64,000 bases of DNA from Polaribacter sp. Hel1_33_78 (GCF_900106075.1 NZ_LT629794.1:310001-374000), one strand, 5' to 3'; counted from the first letter of the stretch, positions 32,801-42,602 are shown. Notes: a model not told the origin generated them from the sequence alone. Program-made: numbers and translations.

Positions 32801-32847
32801 AAAAAGATCGATATTCTTAAATACGCAGGAATTTAAAATAAATAAAT

Positions 32848-34581
32848 ATGGAAACACAAACCATACTAAATAAAAATACTTCAACAAACGTTACAGAAAG
32901 AATTTCTGGTAGCGAAGCAATCGTAAGATGTTTAATAGAAGAAGAGGTGAAAATAATTTATGGATATCCTGGAGGAGCAATCATGCCAGTCTACGATGAA
33001 TTATACAAATATCAAGATAAAATTCATCACGTATTAACACGTCATGAGCAAGGAGCAACACATTCAGCACAAGGGTTTGCACGAATTTCTGGAAAAGTAG
33101 GTGTTGCAATTGCAACTTCAGGTCCAGGAGCAACCAATTTAATTACAGGTATTGCAGATGCGCAAATTGATTCTACTCCAATGGTGTGTATTACTGGTCA
33201 AGTTCCTTCTCATTTATTAGGTTCTGATGCGTTTCAAGAAACGGATATTGTTGGTATTTCTACGCCAGTTACAAAATGGAATTGTCAAGTAACAAAAGCT
33301 TCACAAATTCCTGGAGCAATTGCCAAGGCATTTTATATTGCAAAAAGTGGTAGACCAGGACCAGTTTTGGTTGATATCACGAAAGATGCTCAATTTGAAG
33401 AATTTGATTTTTCATATGAAAAATGTACGAAAGTAAGAAGTTATATGCCAGTTCCAAAAACGGCACAAAGTTCTTTGGAAGCGGCTGCTAAAATTATCAA
33501 TGAAGCAAAAAAGCCATTGATTGTATGGGGACAAGGTGTAATTTTAAGTGAAGCTGAACAGCAGTTTAAACACTTTGTTGAGAAAGCGGGTATTCCAGCT
33601 GCTTGGACAATTTTAGGAGCTTCTGCACTGCCAACTTCCCATCCTTTAAATGTTGGTATGTTGGGCATGCATGGTAATTATGCACCTAATAAATTAACAA
33701 ATGAATGTGATGTTTTAATTGCAATCGGAATGCGTTTTGATGATCGAGTTACAGGTAGTTTAGATACGTATGCGAAGCAGGCAAAAGTAATTCACTTTGA
33801 AATTGACCCGGCAGAAATAGATAAAAATGTAAAAACAGATGTTGCCGTTTTAGGGGATGCAAAAACAAGTTTAGAAGCTATTCTCGCTTTAATAAATGAT
33901 AACTCTCATACTGCGTGGCATCAAGAGTTTAAAGATTTATATAAAATTGAATATGAAAAGGTAATTAAAGGTGACATTCATCCAACGAAAGAAGGATTAA
34001 CAATGGGAGAAGTTATCAATCAAATTAATATTCAGAGTAAAGGAGATGCTGCAATTGTCACAGATGTTGGTCAACATCAAATGATTGCTTGTAGATATGC
34101 AGATTTCAACAAAACAAAAAGTAATATTACTTCTGGAGGATTAGGCACCATGGGTTTTGGATTACCGGCAGCAATTGGAGCAAAAATGGCAGCTCCAGAA
34201 CGTGAAGTGGTTTCAATTTCTGGTGATGGAGGTTACCAGATGACCATTCAAGAATTAGGTACTATTTTTCAGCAAAAGGCAGCTGTAAAAGTAGTGGTTC
34301 TAAATAATGATTTTTTAGGAATGGTAAGACAATGGCAACAGTTATTTTTTGATAAGCGATATGCTTCTACAGAAATGGTAAATCCAAATTTTGTTGCTAT
34401 CGCAGAAGGCTATTATCTGAAAGCTAGAAAAGTTACAAAAAGAGAAGATTTAGCAGAAGCGGTTAAAGAAATGATGGAAAGTAAAGAAGCTTACTTTTTA
34501 GAAGTTTGTGTAGAAAAAGAAGGGAATGTATTTCCAATGGTTCCTTCAGGAGCAAGTGTTTCAGATATAAGATTAGAATAA
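32848..34581 (+). CDS. ilvB: Acetolactate synthase, large (catalytic) subunit
   Basis: This TPP and FAD enzyme joins pyruvate with pyruvate or 2-oxobutyrate, the first common step for valine and isoleucine. At 577 residues it shows the biosynthetic AHAS pattern: YPGGAIMPVYDELY, the catalytic Glu in LTRHEQGATHSAQGFAR, GPGATNLITG, then the TPP motif ISGDGGYQMTIQEL and LNNDFLGMVRQWQ (D and W residues that bind TPP and many AHAS inhibitors). Its stop is followed one base later by ilvN, so subunit synthesis is coupled. Confidence 0.97.
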   Translation: METQTILNKNTSTNVTERISGSEAIVRCLIEEEVKIIYGYPGGAIMPVYDELYKYQDKIHHVLTRHEQGATHSAQGFARISGKVGVAIATSGPGATNLITGIADAQIDSTPMVCITGQVPSHLLGSDAFQETDIVGISTPVTKWNCQVTKASQIPGAIAKAFYIAKSGRPGPVLVDITKDAQFEEFDFSYEKCTKVRSYMPVPKTAQSSLEAAAKIINEAKKPLIVWGQGVILSEAEQQFKHFVEKAGIPAAWTILGASALPTSHPLNVGMLGMHGNYAPNKLTNECDVLIAIGMRFDDRVTGSLDTYAKQAKVIHFEIDPAEIDKNVKTDVAVLGDAKTSLEAILALINDNSHTAWHQEFKDLYKIEYEKVIKGDIHPTKEGLTMGEVINQINIQSKGDAAIVTDVGQHQMIACRYADFNKTKSNITSGGLGTMGFGLPAAIGAKMAAPEREVVSISGDGGYQMTIQELGTIFQQKAAVKVVVLNNDFLGMVRQWQQLFFDKRYASTEMVNPNFVAIAEGYYLKARKVTKREDLAEAVKEMMESKEAYFLEVCVEKEGNVFPMVPSGASVSDIRLE

Positions 34582-34582
34582 T

Positions 34583-35113
34583 ATGAGTGGAGAAAAGCAG
34601 CAATATACGGTATCAATATATACAGAAAATAATATTGGATTGTTGAATAGAATTTCAGCAATTTTCCAAAGAAGGCATATAAATATTGAGAGTTTAAATA
34701 CCTCTCCATCAGAAATTGAAGGTGTTTCTAAATTTACGATTGTTGTGAACATGACAGAAGTAAATATTAAGAAAATCTTAGGTCAAATAGAAAAGCAAGT
34801 AGAGGTTATTAAAGCGTATTTTCATAATGAAGAAGATACCATTTATCAGATTTCGGGCTTATTTAAAATTAAGTCTGAATTGTTGTTTGAAGAGCGCCAA
34901 ATTCAAAATATTATCAAAGAAAGTAACGCTAGAATTGTTACAGTAAATACAGATTTTTTTGTCCTTGAAAAATCAGGAAGGAAAGAAGAATTGGTTCAGT
35001 TACACAAAAAATTAAGTGTTTTTGGTATTATGCAGTATACGCGTTCAGGACGTATTGCGGTTACCAAAGAAGAAATGAAAATATCAACATTGTTAGAAAC
35101 ATACAACAACTAA
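34583..35113 (+). CDS. ilvN: Acetolactate synthase, small (regulatory) subunit
   Basis: The 176-residue protein begins with an ACT domain (YTVSIYTENNIGLLNRISAI, then RRHINIESLNTSPSE), which binds valine in other bacteria to inhibit the holoenzyme. A C-terminal domain (about 80-160) supports activation of the large subunit. It starts one base after ilvB ends and precedes ilvC by 10 bases. Confidence 0.95.
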   Translation: MSGEKQQYTVSIYTENNIGLLNRISAIFQRRHINIESLNTSPSEIEGVSKFTIVVNMTEVNIKKILGQIEKQVEVIKAYFHNEEDTIYQISGLFKIKSELLFEERQIQNIIKESNARIVTVNTDFFVLEKSGRKEELVQLHKKLSVFGIMQYTRSGRIAVTKEEMKISTLLETYNN

Positions 35114-35123
35114 ATAAATAAAA

Positions 35124-36599
35124 ATGTCAAATTATTTTAACACATTAACATTAAGAGAAAAATTAGAGCAGTTAGGAAAATGCAGGTTTATGGACGCTTC
35201 GGAATTTGAAGATGGCGTAGATGCATTGAAGGGAAAGAAAATTGTTATTGTAGGTTGTGGAGCGCAAGGCTTAAATCAAGGTTTAAATATGAGAGAATCA
35301 GGTTTAGATATTTCTTACACCTTAAGACAAGCTGCTATCGATCAAAAAAGAGAGTCTTATATCAACGCAACTTCAAATAATTTTGAAGTAGGCACGTACG
35401 AAGAGTTAATTCCTACTGCAGATTTAGTGTTGAATTTAACACCAGATAAACAGCATACAAATGTAGTTCATACGATAATGCCTTTAATGAAAAAAGGAGC
35501 AACCTTATCGTATTCTCACGGTTTTAATATTGTTGAAGAAGGAATGAAAATTCGTGAAGATTTAACGGTTATTATGGTAGCGCCAAAATGCCCTGGATCC
35601 GAAGTTCGTGAAGAATATAAAAGAGGGTTCGGAGTGCCAACCTTAACCGCAGTGCATCCAGAAAATGACCCAGAAGGAAAAGGTTGGGCACAAGCTAAAG
35701 CGTATGCAGTTGCAACGGGAGGAAACAGAGCGGGAGTTTTAGAATCTTCTTTTGTTGCTGAAGTAAAGTCAGATTTAATGGGAGAGCAAACTATTTTATG
35801 TGGTTTGTTGCAAACAGGAGCAATTTTATCTTTTGATAAAATGGTTGAAGAAGGAATTGAAGCAAGTTATGCGGCTAAATTGATTCAATATGGTTGGGAA
35901 ACTGTAACTGAAGCTTTAAAACATGGTGGTATCACAAATATGATGGACAGATTGTCTAATCCTGCTAAAATAAAAGCTTTTGAAATTTCTGAAGAATTAA
36001 AAAATATTATGCGTCCATTGTTTCAAAAACATATGGATGATATTATGACGGGTCATTTCTCTAAAACCATGATGGAAGATTGGGCAAATGATGATAAAAA
36101 CTTATTAACTTGGAGAGCTGCAACTGGTGATACTGCTTTTGAAAAACAACAAGTTACAGAGCAAGATATACCAGAACAAGAGTATTTTGATCACGGAACA
36201 TTATTAGTTGCTTTTGTAAGAGCTGGTGTAGAATTAGCTTTTGAAGCAATGACAGAGTCTGGTATTATAGATGCTTCTGCCTATTATGAATCTTTGCACG
36301 AGACACCATTAATAGCAAATACAATTGCTCGTAAAAAATTATATGAAATGAACCGTGTAATTTCGGATACTGCAGAATACGGTTGTTATTTATTCGATCA
36401 TGCTTGTAAGCCTTTATTAACTGATTTTATGAAAACGGTTAGTACAGATCTTATTGGTAAGAAATTTACAGATTCAAATGATGTTGATAATCAAGAATTA
36501 ATTAGAGTAAACGCTATTATTAGAAGTCATCCTGTTGAAAAAGTAGGAGCAAAATTAAGAGCTTCTATGACGGCAATGAAAGTGATAAAATCAGCATAG
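35124..36599 (+). CDS. ilvC: Ketol-acid reductoisomerase, long (class II) type
   Basis: The NADPH- and Mg-dependent enzyme isomerises and reduces acetolactate or acetohydroxybutyrate. At 491 residues it is the E. coli-like long form with a duplicated knotted domain. The Rossmann motif is [22 protein letters not shown], with a following arginine segment [12 protein letters not shown]. The metal-binding acids lie in [13 protein letters not shown]. It is the fourth gene of the operon; an imperfect-loop palindrome separates it from ilvA. Confidence 0.97.
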   Translation: MSNYFNTLTLREKLEQLGKCRFMDASEFEDGVDALKGKKIVIVGCGAQGLNQGLNMRESGLDISYTLRQAAIDQKRESYINATSNNFEVGTYEELIPTADLVLNLTPDKQHTNVVHTIMPLMKKGATLSYSHGFNIVEEGMKIREDLTVIMVAPKCPGSEVREEYKRGFGVPTLTAVHPENDPEGKGWAQAKAYAVATGGNRAGVLESSFVAEVKSDLMGEQTILCGLLQTGAILSFDKMVEEGIEASYAAKLIQYGWETVTEALKHGGITNMMDRLSNPAKIKAFEISEELKNIMRPLFQKHMDDIMTGHFSKTMMEDWANDDKNLLTWRAATGDTAFEKQQVTEQDIPEQEYFDHGTLLVAFVRAGVELAFEAMTESGIIDASAYYESLHETPLIANTIARKKLYEMNRVISDTAEYGCYLFDHACKPLLTDFMKTVSTDLIGKKFTDSNDVDNQELIRVNAIIRSHPVEKVGAKLRASMTAMKVIKSA

Positions 36600-36624
36600 T
36601 TAAATAAAGATTTTAAATTTTATA

Positions 36625-36658
36625 AATACCTGTCAGATCTAAATACCTGACAGGTATT
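36625..36658 (+). repeat. Palindromic element between ilvC and ilvA (AATACCTGTCAG / CTGACAGGTATT)
   Basis: A perfect 12-bp inverted repeat with a 10-base spacer lies in the 76-base gap. It can form a stable hairpin, but the following bases are CTTATTACC rather than a T run, so strong termination is doubtful. The half-site CTGACAGGT also occurs alone before the olsF-like gene (near 7655), which hints at a dispersed repeat. Confidence 0.65.
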
Positions 36659-36675
36659 CTTATTACCTTTTAATA

Positions 36676-37938
36676 ATGGAAACTAAACAAACCTATTTCC
36701 CTAGCTTAGATAATGTAAAGGCAGCTTCTGAAAATTTAAAAGGGGTTTCTTCCAAAACTCCTTTAAGTAAAAACTTCAATCTTTCAAAAGAATTAGAAGC
36801 AACTATTTTGTTTAAAAGAGAAGATTTACAAGTGGTAAGGTCTTATAAAATAAGAGGAGCATATAATAAAATGTCTTCTTTAAGTGTTGCTAAAAAACAG
36901 CGCGGAATTGTTTGTGCAAGTGCAGGAAATCATGCGCAAGGCGTTGCTTTGTCGTGTAAGTTATTGCAAATAAAGGGTACTATATATATGCCTTCTCCAA
37001 CACCAAATCAAAAAATTAATCAGGTAAAAATGTTTGGTGAAGATTTTATTGAAGTCGTTATTGAAGGCGATACTTTTGATGATGCTTTTAATGCCGCAAA
37101 AATCGAATGTGATTCAACAAATAAAACCTTTATCCATCCTTTTAATGATAAAAAAGTAATTGAAGGGCAGGCAACAGTGGGTTTAGAAATTTTAAATCAA
37201 ACTGATAAAAAAATAGACTATGTTTTTGTCGCTATTGGCGGTGGTGGTTTGTCATCTGGCTTATCCTCTATGTTTAAATGCTTATCATCAAAAACCAAAA
37301 TTATTGGCGTAGAACCAGCAGGAGCTCCCTCTATGTTAACATCTATTAGAAACAAAAAAAATACAACTTTAGAAAAAATAGACTCTTTTGTTGATGGAGC
37401 GGCTGTTAAGCGGGTTGGGGATTTAAATTTTGCAATTTGTCAGCAAAATTTACATGATATAATTACAGTTCCAGAAGGTAAAATCTGTCAGACTATTTTA
37501 GATTTGTACAATAAAGATGCCATTGTAGTAGAACCTGCAGGCGCATTAAGTATTGCGGCTCTAGATTTTTTTGCTGATGAAATTAAAGGCAAAAATGTAG
37601 TTTGTATTGTAAGTGGTAGCAATAATGATATTACAAGAACGGCAGAAATTAAAGAACGCGCATTATTATACGCAAATTTAAAACATTATTTTATAGTAAA
37701 ATTTCCTCAAAGAGCCGGAGCATTAAAAGAATTTGTAGCGGAAATTTTAGGACCAAATGATGATATTACTCATTTTGAATATACCAAAAAGAATAATAGG
37801 ACAAATGGTGCTGCTGTGGTTGGTTTAGAGTTAAAATCTTCTCGAGATTTACAACCTTTAATCCATAGAATGAAAGAAAGCAATTTCTTTGGTGATTACC
37901 TAAATGACAAGCCTGATTTACTTCAGGTTTTAGTGTAG
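36676..37938 (+). CDS. ilvA: Threonine ammonia-lyase (threonine dehydratase), biosynthetic
   Basis: This PLP enzyme deaminates threonine to 2-oxobutyrate, committing it to isoleucine. The PLP lysine lies in VRSYKIRGAYNKM (about residue 61). ASAGNHAQGVAL and the glycine loop IGGGGLSSGL follow. Residues beyond about 330 form one ACT-like regulatory domain (KHYFIVKFPQRAGALKEFV), so this is the 420-residue form with a single C-terminal domain rather than the 514-residue E. coli form with two. Feedback by isoleucine is expected from the family. It is the last gene of the operon. Confidence 0.94.
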   Translation: METKQTYFPSLDNVKAASENLKGVSSKTPLSKNFNLSKELEATILFKREDLQVVRSYKIRGAYNKMSSLSVAKKQRGIVCASAGNHAQGVALSCKLLQIKGTIYMPSPTPNQKINQVKMFGEDFIEVVIEGDTFDDAFNAAKIECDSTNKTFIHPFNDKKVIEGQATVGLEILNQTDKKIDYVFVAIGGGGLSSGLSSMFKCLSSKTKIIGVEPAGAPSMLTSIRNKKNTTLEKIDSFVDGAAVKRVGDLNFAICQQNLHDIITVPEGKICQTILDLYNKDAIVVEPAGALSIAALDFFADEIKGKNVVCIVSGSNNDITRTAEIKERALLYANLKHYFIVKFPQRAGALKEFVAEILGPNDDITHFEYTKKNNRTNGAAVVGLELKSSRDLQPLIHRMKESNFFGDYLNDKPDLLQVLV

Positions 37939-38102
37939 TGTGTATTTAATATTTCCATCAAAACAACCAAAATTTCGAAATGCTTTTCGTTACTAAATGA
38001 ACATTTAATTGAAATTATGAAGGTAATTCTCTCTTATTTTTCGTTAATTTGGTAATAGAAATCTCAATAGAATTAATTAGGGTTTTGATTTAAAAGCAAT
38101 TT

Positions 38103-39695
38103 ATGAGCAAACAATTTACAGAAATTCCAGAGGCATATAAAATCACGTCACTTTTGCATCAAAAAACATATTTAGTTAATGGTGAATTAAAAGAGTGGAA
38201 GGGCGCATTTACGGAGGTTTATTCCACAATTTCATCAACCAAAGAATACCAACCAACTTTACTAGGAACGGTTCCAAATTTAACAGGAGAGGAAGGTTTA
38301 GAGGCTTTAGATTCTGCTTATAAGGCTTATGATAAAGGGCAAGGTTTGTGGCCAACAATGAGGGTTATAGATAGAATTGAATGTATGGAGGAATTTGCAG
38401 AGCAAATGAAAACCAAACGAGATGAAGTTGTAAAGCTATTAATGTGGGAAATTGGAAAATCGTTACCAGATTCTGAAAAAGAATTTGATAGAACCATAGA
38501 ATATATTTACGATACAATTGAAGATTATAAGAAAATGGACAGAAATTCTGCTAAGTTTGAAAAACATAGCGGAGTGCATGCACATATTAGAAGGGGTCCT
38601 TTAGGGGTAGTTTTTTGTTTAGGGCCGTATAATTATCCTTTAAATGAAACGTTTGCATTATTGATTCCTGCTTTAATTATGGGGAATACAGCTGTTTTTA
38701 AACCTGCAAAACATGGCGTTTTATTATTGTCTCCGCTTATGGAAGCTTTTCAGAATAGTTTTCCAGAAGGCGTTGTGAACGTAATTTATGGTAGAGGTAG
38801 GGTTTTGGCTACGCCTATTATGAAAACAGGTAAAGTAGATGTGTTAGCCTTAATAGGGAACAGTAAATCTGCAAACGCGATACAGGCAAACCATCCTTTT
38901 AAAAACAGGTTACGTTTAGTGTTAGGTTTAGAGGCTAAAAATCCTGCAATTGTATTACCAGATGCAGATTTAGATTTGGCCATTGATGAGTGTATTTCTG
39001 GAGCAACATCTTTTAACGGACAGCGATGTACTGCATTAAAAATAATATATGTGCACGAGCATATTGTTACTAAATTTAACAAACGATTTGTAGAAAGAAT
39101 AGATGCTTTAAAGTTTGGAAACCCTTGGGAAAATGGGGTAAAATTAACACCATTGCCAGAACCAGGAAAACCTTCTTACATTCAAGAGTTAATTGATGAC
39201 GCTGCTGCAAAAGGAGCAGAGGTGATTAATAAAAAAGGAGGGGAAGCCACGGAAAATTATATTTTCCCAGCAGTTTTATATCCGGTTTCTAAAGACATGA
39301 GAGTGTTTCAAGAAGAACAATTCGGACCAGTAACGCCTATTGTCTCTTTTAAAAACATTCAAGAACCTTTAAATGATATGGCAGAGTCTAATTATGGCCA
39401 GCAAGTAAGTGTTTTTGGTAGCGAAGTAAAAACATTAGCACCATTAATTGATGCGTTAGTAAACTTGGTGTGCAGAGTAAACTTAAATAGTGCTGCTCAA
39501 CGTGGACCAGACGTGTATCCTTTTACGGGAAGAAAAGACTCAGCAGTAGCAACTTTAAGTGTGCACGATGCATTGCGTTCTTTTTCTATTAGAACGTTTG
39601 TAGCTTCAAAAGACACGCCGTACAATAATGCAATTTTACAAGAATTGTTAGACAAGAAAAACTCTAATTTTATCAATACAGATTACCTTTTGTAA
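38103..39695 (+). CDS. gapN: NADP-dependent non-phosphorylating glyceraldehyde-3-phosphate dehydrogenase
   Basis: This aldehyde dehydrogenase-family protein of 530 residues resembles GapN, which oxidises glyceraldehyde 3-phosphate directly to 3-phosphoglycerate, making NADPH without ATP. The catalytic Cys is in [12 protein letters not shown] (about residue 307), the Glu is in [14 protein letters not shown], and the Asn is in [13 protein letters not shown]. The region [24 protein letters not shown] near the C-terminus is typical of GapN. It is transcribed alone and ends at a terminator. A different phosphorylated aldehyde as substrate cannot be excluded. Confidence 0.88.
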   Translation: MSKQFTEIPEAYKITSLLHQKTYLVNGELKEWKGAFTEVYSTISSTKEYQPTLLGTVPNLTGEEGLEALDSAYKAYDKGQGLWPTMRVIDRIECMEEFAEQMKTKRDEVVKLLMWEIGKSLPDSEKEFDRTIEYIYDTIEDYKKMDRNSAKFEKHSGVHAHIRRGPLGVVFCLGPYNYPLNETFALLIPALIMGNTAVFKPAKHGVLLLSPLMEAFQNSFPEGVVNVIYGRGRVLATPIMKTGKVDVLALIGNSKSANAIQANHPFKNRLRLVLGLEAKNPAIVLPDADLDLAIDECISGATSFNGQRCTALKIIYVHEHIVTKFNKRFVERIDALKFGNPWENGVKLTPLPEPGKPSYIQELIDDAAAKGAEVINKKGGEATENYIFPAVLYPVSKDMRVFQEEQFGPVTPIVSFKNIQEPLNDMAESNYGQQVSVFGSEVKTLAPLIDALVNLVCRVNLNSAAQRGPDVYPFTGRKDSAVATLSVHDALRSFSIRTFVASKDTPYNNAILQELLDKKNSNFINTDYLL

Positions 39696-39720
39696 TAAAC
39701 TTTGAAATTATAAAAATTAA

Positions 39721-39767
39721 AAAAACCTCTTTAAACTGAAATTATTTCAGTCTTTTGAGGTTTTTTT
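39721..39767. terminator. Terminator between gapN and the convergent stress protein gene
   Basis: A compound stem pairs AAAAACCTC with GAGGTTTTT and has an inner CTGAA / TTCAG stem. It is flanked by A and T runs, so it can act on both strands. Confidence 0.85.
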
Positions 39768-39805
39768 GATACCACAAATAAGGTCTCTGCGCATTAATTT
39801 TTCAA

Positions 39806-40633
39806 CTAAACTTTAATTGTTAGCATTGGTTTTAAAGCTTTTTTAGATAAATTTTTGGTGACACTTGGCGAAAACAAATGCGATAAACCACTCCTGCCAT
39901 GCGTGCACAGAGCAATTAAATCGGAGTTAATGTCTTTCGAGAAATTTAAAATTCCTTTTTCTACAGAGGTATCATTGTAAATATTTATCGAGTGTTTAGG
40001 TAAACTATAATCTTTAATAAAATCCAATACTTTTTCTTTAGCCTCCCTCGTGCTCTCAAAATTTGATGGTGTATTAACTTTTAATAAATGAATTTTACTA
40101 TTAAACTGCTCAGCAAAATCGATAAACTTATTAAAAACAGCTTTATCTTCTTTTTTAAAATTAGAAGCAAAAACTAAGTTTTTTAATTTAAATTTTTTAG
40201 CATCTCTTTTTACAATAAGTACAGGTATGGTAGAGGTTCTTGCCACTTTTTCGGTGTTAGAGCCAATCATAATTTCTTCAAACTCAGAATGTCCTTTAGA
40301 GCCCATTACAATTAGATCTGCATCAATTTTCTCAGCATATTTTTTTATCCCTTCAAACGGATTATTTTTTTTGATAAAATATTCGACCTTAATATCTTCA
40401 GAAAAAAAATTCTCTTTATATTCTAAAACTTTTTCTTTTGTTTTTCTAAGATATAACATACTTTCAGGGATGCTAAATTTACTGTTTGAACCCATGTCTA
40501 TAACGCCAGAAGGAAGTTCGATCATATGTATAAGATATACTGTAGCGCTGGTTTTTTTAGCAATTTTAGCGGCCATTTTTGCAGCATATTCTGATGGTTT
40601 AGAAAAGTCGATTGGGACTAGAATTTTTTTCAT
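39806..40633 (-). CDS. Universal stress protein with two UspA domains
   Basis: Two UspA-type domains are fused in 275 residues. The first begins KKILVPIDFSKPSEYAAKMA and contains the ATP-binding G-2X-G-9X-G(S/T) type motif MGSKGHSEFEEIMIGSNTEKV; the second ends with CTHGRSGLSHLFSPSVTKN, a similar motif. ATP binding is therefore likely in at least the first domain. Two-domain USPs are common in marine flavobacteria, often linked to stress or energy status. It is transcribed alone, divergently from the rimP operon. Confidence 0.88.
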   Translation of the reverse strand: MKKILVPIDFSKPSEYAAKMAAKIAKKTSATVYLIHMIELPSGVIDMGSNSKFSIPESMLYLRKTKEKVLEYKENFFSEDIKVEYFIKKNNPFEGIKKYAEKIDADLIVMGSKGHSEFEEIMIGSNTEKVARTSTIPVLIVKRDAKKFKLKNLVFASNFKKEDKAVFNKFIDFAEQFNSKIHLLKVNTPSNFESTREAKEKVLDFIKDYSLPKHSINIYNDTSVEKGILNFSKDINSDLIALCTHGRSGLSHLFSPSVTKNLSKKALKPMLTIKV

Positions 40634-40702
40634 AAGTCAGCATTTTAAGTAGAAATAATTACTATACATAAAGTTACAAAAAAATAATGAATTAGAGTTG
40701 GT

Positions 40703-40732
40703 TTGGTAAATCATAAACAATTCGTATATTTG
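40703..40732 (+). promoter_or_regulatory. Promoter of the rimP-nusA-infB operon (TTGG-N18-TATATTTG)
   Basis: TTGG at 40703-40706 and TATATTTG at 40725-40732 are separated by 18 bases, a strong fit to the Bacteroidota consensus. Transcription would begin near 40738, leaving a leader of about 70 bases that carries a short frame and a hairpin. Confidence 0.78.
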
Positions 40733-40750
40733 CAGCGAAAATTATATTAG

Positions 40751-40801
40751 ATGAAGAGGGAAGGGGACTTAAAAGTCCCCTCTTTTTATACTTCATTTTA
40801 A
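40751..40801 (+). CDS. Candidate 16-codon upstream reading frame in the rimP leader
   Basis: ATG at 40751 opens MKREGDLKVPSFYTSF and ends with TAA at 40799-40801, 8 bases before the rimP ATG. It starts about 13 bases after the predicted transcription start and covers the whole terminator-like hairpin, so ribosomes translating it would block the hairpin. Whether it is translated is unknown; short frames like this can arise by chance. Confidence 0.4.
   Translation: MKREGDLKVPSFYTSF
40762..40787 (+). terminator. Terminator-like hairpin in the rimP-nusA-infB leader
   Basis: A perfect 9-bp stem AGGGGACTT / AAGTCCCCT with an AA centre is followed by C and TTTTT. It has all marks of an intrinsic terminator but sits between the operon promoter and rimP, so it is a probable attenuator. 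NusA, encoded in this operon, is a termination factor, which makes autoregulation a natural hypothesis. Confidence 0.8.
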
Positions 40802-40809
40802 GGTTTAGG

Positions 40810-41271
40810 ATGATTCAAACAGCGGTAAAAGACTTAGTAGACGAAGCATTGGCACTTAACGAGTCATTGTACTTAATAGATTTATCGATCTCTGAAAACA
40901 ACAAAGTTCAAGTTGTTGTAGATGGTGATATGGGTGTTCCATTAAGTGAATGTATAAGAATAAGTAGAAACATAAATGATAATTTAGATAGGGAAGAAGA
41001 AGATTTTTCTTTGGAGGTTACTACGCCGGATATCGCACATCCATTAAAAGTAAAAAGACAATATATTAAGAATTTAAATAGAATTCTTAAAGTAAAAAAT
41101 GCGGAAGAAGAGTTTGAAGGAACTTTGGTAGCCGCTGATGAAGATAAAATTGTTTTAAACTGGAAAGCAAGAGAGCCAAAACTCATAGGGAAAGGAAAAG
41201 TTACCGTTCAAAAATCGGTGACTATAGAGTATAAAGATATTATAGAAGCAAAAGTGAAGATTGTATTTTAA
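40810..41271 (+). CDS. rimP: Ribosome maturation factor RimP
   Basis: This 153-residue protein helps assemble the 30S subunit. It has the RimP pattern: an N-terminal alpha/beta domain with a SLYLIDLSISENNKVQVVVD segment and the conserved RISRNINDNLDREEEDFSLEVTTPDI, then the PGxxxPLK-like HPLKVKRQYIKNLNR linking to a C-terminal SH3-like domain ending DIIEAKVKIVF. It is the first gene of rimP-nusA-infB, as in most bacteria, 11 bases before nusA. Confidence 0.95.
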   Translation: MIQTAVKDLVDEALALNESLYLIDLSISENNKVQVVVDGDMGVPLSECIRISRNINDNLDREEEDFSLEVTTPDIAHPLKVKRQYIKNLNRILKVKNAEEEFEGTLVAADEDKIVLNWKAREPKLIGKGKVTVQKSVTIEYKDIIEAKVKIVF

Positions 41272-41282
41272 GCAAAAATGTA

Positions 41283-42539
41283 ATGGAAAATATAGCGTTA
41301 ATTGATTCGTTTTCAGAATTTAAAGATAATAAAAGTATAGACAGAGTAACATTAATGTCTATTTTAGAAGAAGTATTTAGAGCGACCTTAAAACGTAAGT
41401 TTGGTTCTGATGATAATTTTGATATTATTATCAATCCAGATAAGGGAGATTTAGAAATTTGGAGAAATAGAGTGGTAGTCGCAGACGGTTTTTCTGAAGA
41501 TGATAATGAAGAAATAGAATTAGCTGAAGCACGATTAATTGAGCCGGATTTTGAAATTGGTGAAGATGTATCTGAGGAGGTTAAATTAGTGGATCTAGGA
41601 AGAAGAGCCATTTTGGCATTGCGTCAAAACTTAATTTCTAAGATTTATGAACACGATAGCACAAATATTTTTAAGCATTTTAAAGACTTAGAAGGCGAGT
41701 TGTATACTGCAGAGGTGCATCACATACGTCACAATGCAATTATTTTGTTAGATGATGATGGTAATGAAATTGTCTTACCGAAAAGCGAGCAAATCCGTTC
41801 AGACTTCTTTAGAAAAGGTGATTCTGTAAGAGGCGTTATAAAAACAGTAGAATTAAGAGGGAATAAACCAGCAATTATATTATCTAGAACCGCACCAGCA
41901 TTTTTAAATAAATTGTTTGAACAAGAAATTCCTGAAGTTTTTGATGGTTTAATTACTGTTGAAGGTGTAGCAAGAATTCCTGGAGAAAAAGCAAAGGTAG
42001 CGGTAGATTCTTATGATGATAGAATTGATCCGGTTGGAGCTTGTGTTGGGGTTAAAGGGTCAAGAATTCATGGTATTGTTCGTGAATTAGGTAATGAGAA
42101 CATAGATGTTATCAACTATACCAAAAACGAACAATTATTTATTTCTAGAGCATTGAGTCCAGCAAAAGTAACCTCTATGGAAATAGAATTGTTCGACGAA
42201 GAAAAGAACGGTAAAAAAGGACGTGTAAGTGTACTTTTAAAACCAGAGGAAGTTTCAAAAGCAATCGGTAGAGGTGGTGTAAATATCCGTTTAGCTAGTG
42301 AGTTAACGGGTTATGAGATAGATGTTAAGAGAGAAGGACTTGAGGAGGAAGATGTAGAGTTAACCGAGTTTACAGATGAAATTGAAGACTGGGTTATTAT
42401 AGAATTGAAAAAGATTGGTTTGGATACTGCAAGAAGTGTCTTGGAAACTAGTGTTGCTGAATTGGTGAAAAGAACCGATCTAGAAGAAGAAACTATTTTA
42501 GATGTTCAAAGAATTTTGAAAGAAGAATTCGAAGAATAA
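41283..42539 (+). CDS. nusA: Transcription termination/antitermination factor NusA
   Basis: NusA binds RNA polymerase and nascent RNA to modulate pausing and termination. The 418 residues contain the N-terminal polymerase-binding domain (1-130), an S1 domain (about 135-205), then KH domains (VGACVGVKGSRIHGIVREL and RGGVNIRLASELTGYEIDV). The C-terminal tail is short and acidic (about 345-418), without the two full acidic repeats of E. coli NusA. Second gene of the operon. Confidence 0.96.
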   Translation: MENIALIDSFSEFKDNKSIDRVTLMSILEEVFRATLKRKFGSDDNFDIIINPDKGDLEIWRNRVVVADGFSEDDNEEIELAEARLIEPDFEIGEDVSEEVKLVDLGRRAILALRQNLISKIYEHDSTNIFKHFKDLEGELYTAEVHHIRHNAIILLDDDGNEIVLPKSEQIRSDFFRKGDSVRGVIKTVELRGNKPAIILSRTAPAFLNKLFEQEIPEVFDGLITVEGVARIPGEKAKVAVDSYDDRIDPVGACVGVKGSRIHGIVRELGNENIDVINYTKNEQLFISRALSPAKVTSMEIELFDEEKNGKKGRVSVLLKPEEVSKAIGRGGVNIRLASELTGYEIDVKREGLEEEDVELTEFTDEIEDWVIIELKKIGLDTARSVLETSVAELVKRTDLEEETILDVQRILKEEFEE

Positions 42540-42602
42540 TCAACAATATAAAATTAAAGTAAAAAGTATAATTTTACAGAATTAAAGGCTAAAAAATAAT
42601 AT

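Noticed and set aside
38017..38055. Twelve-codon frame (MKVILSYFSLIW) upstream of gapN
   Set aside because: It has no regulatory-codon bias, no nearby terminator and no reason to act on gapN; likely chance.
40893..41186. Minus-strand open frame over rimP
   Set aside because: Ser/Leu/Phe-rich antisense frame inside a firm gene; no independent evidence.
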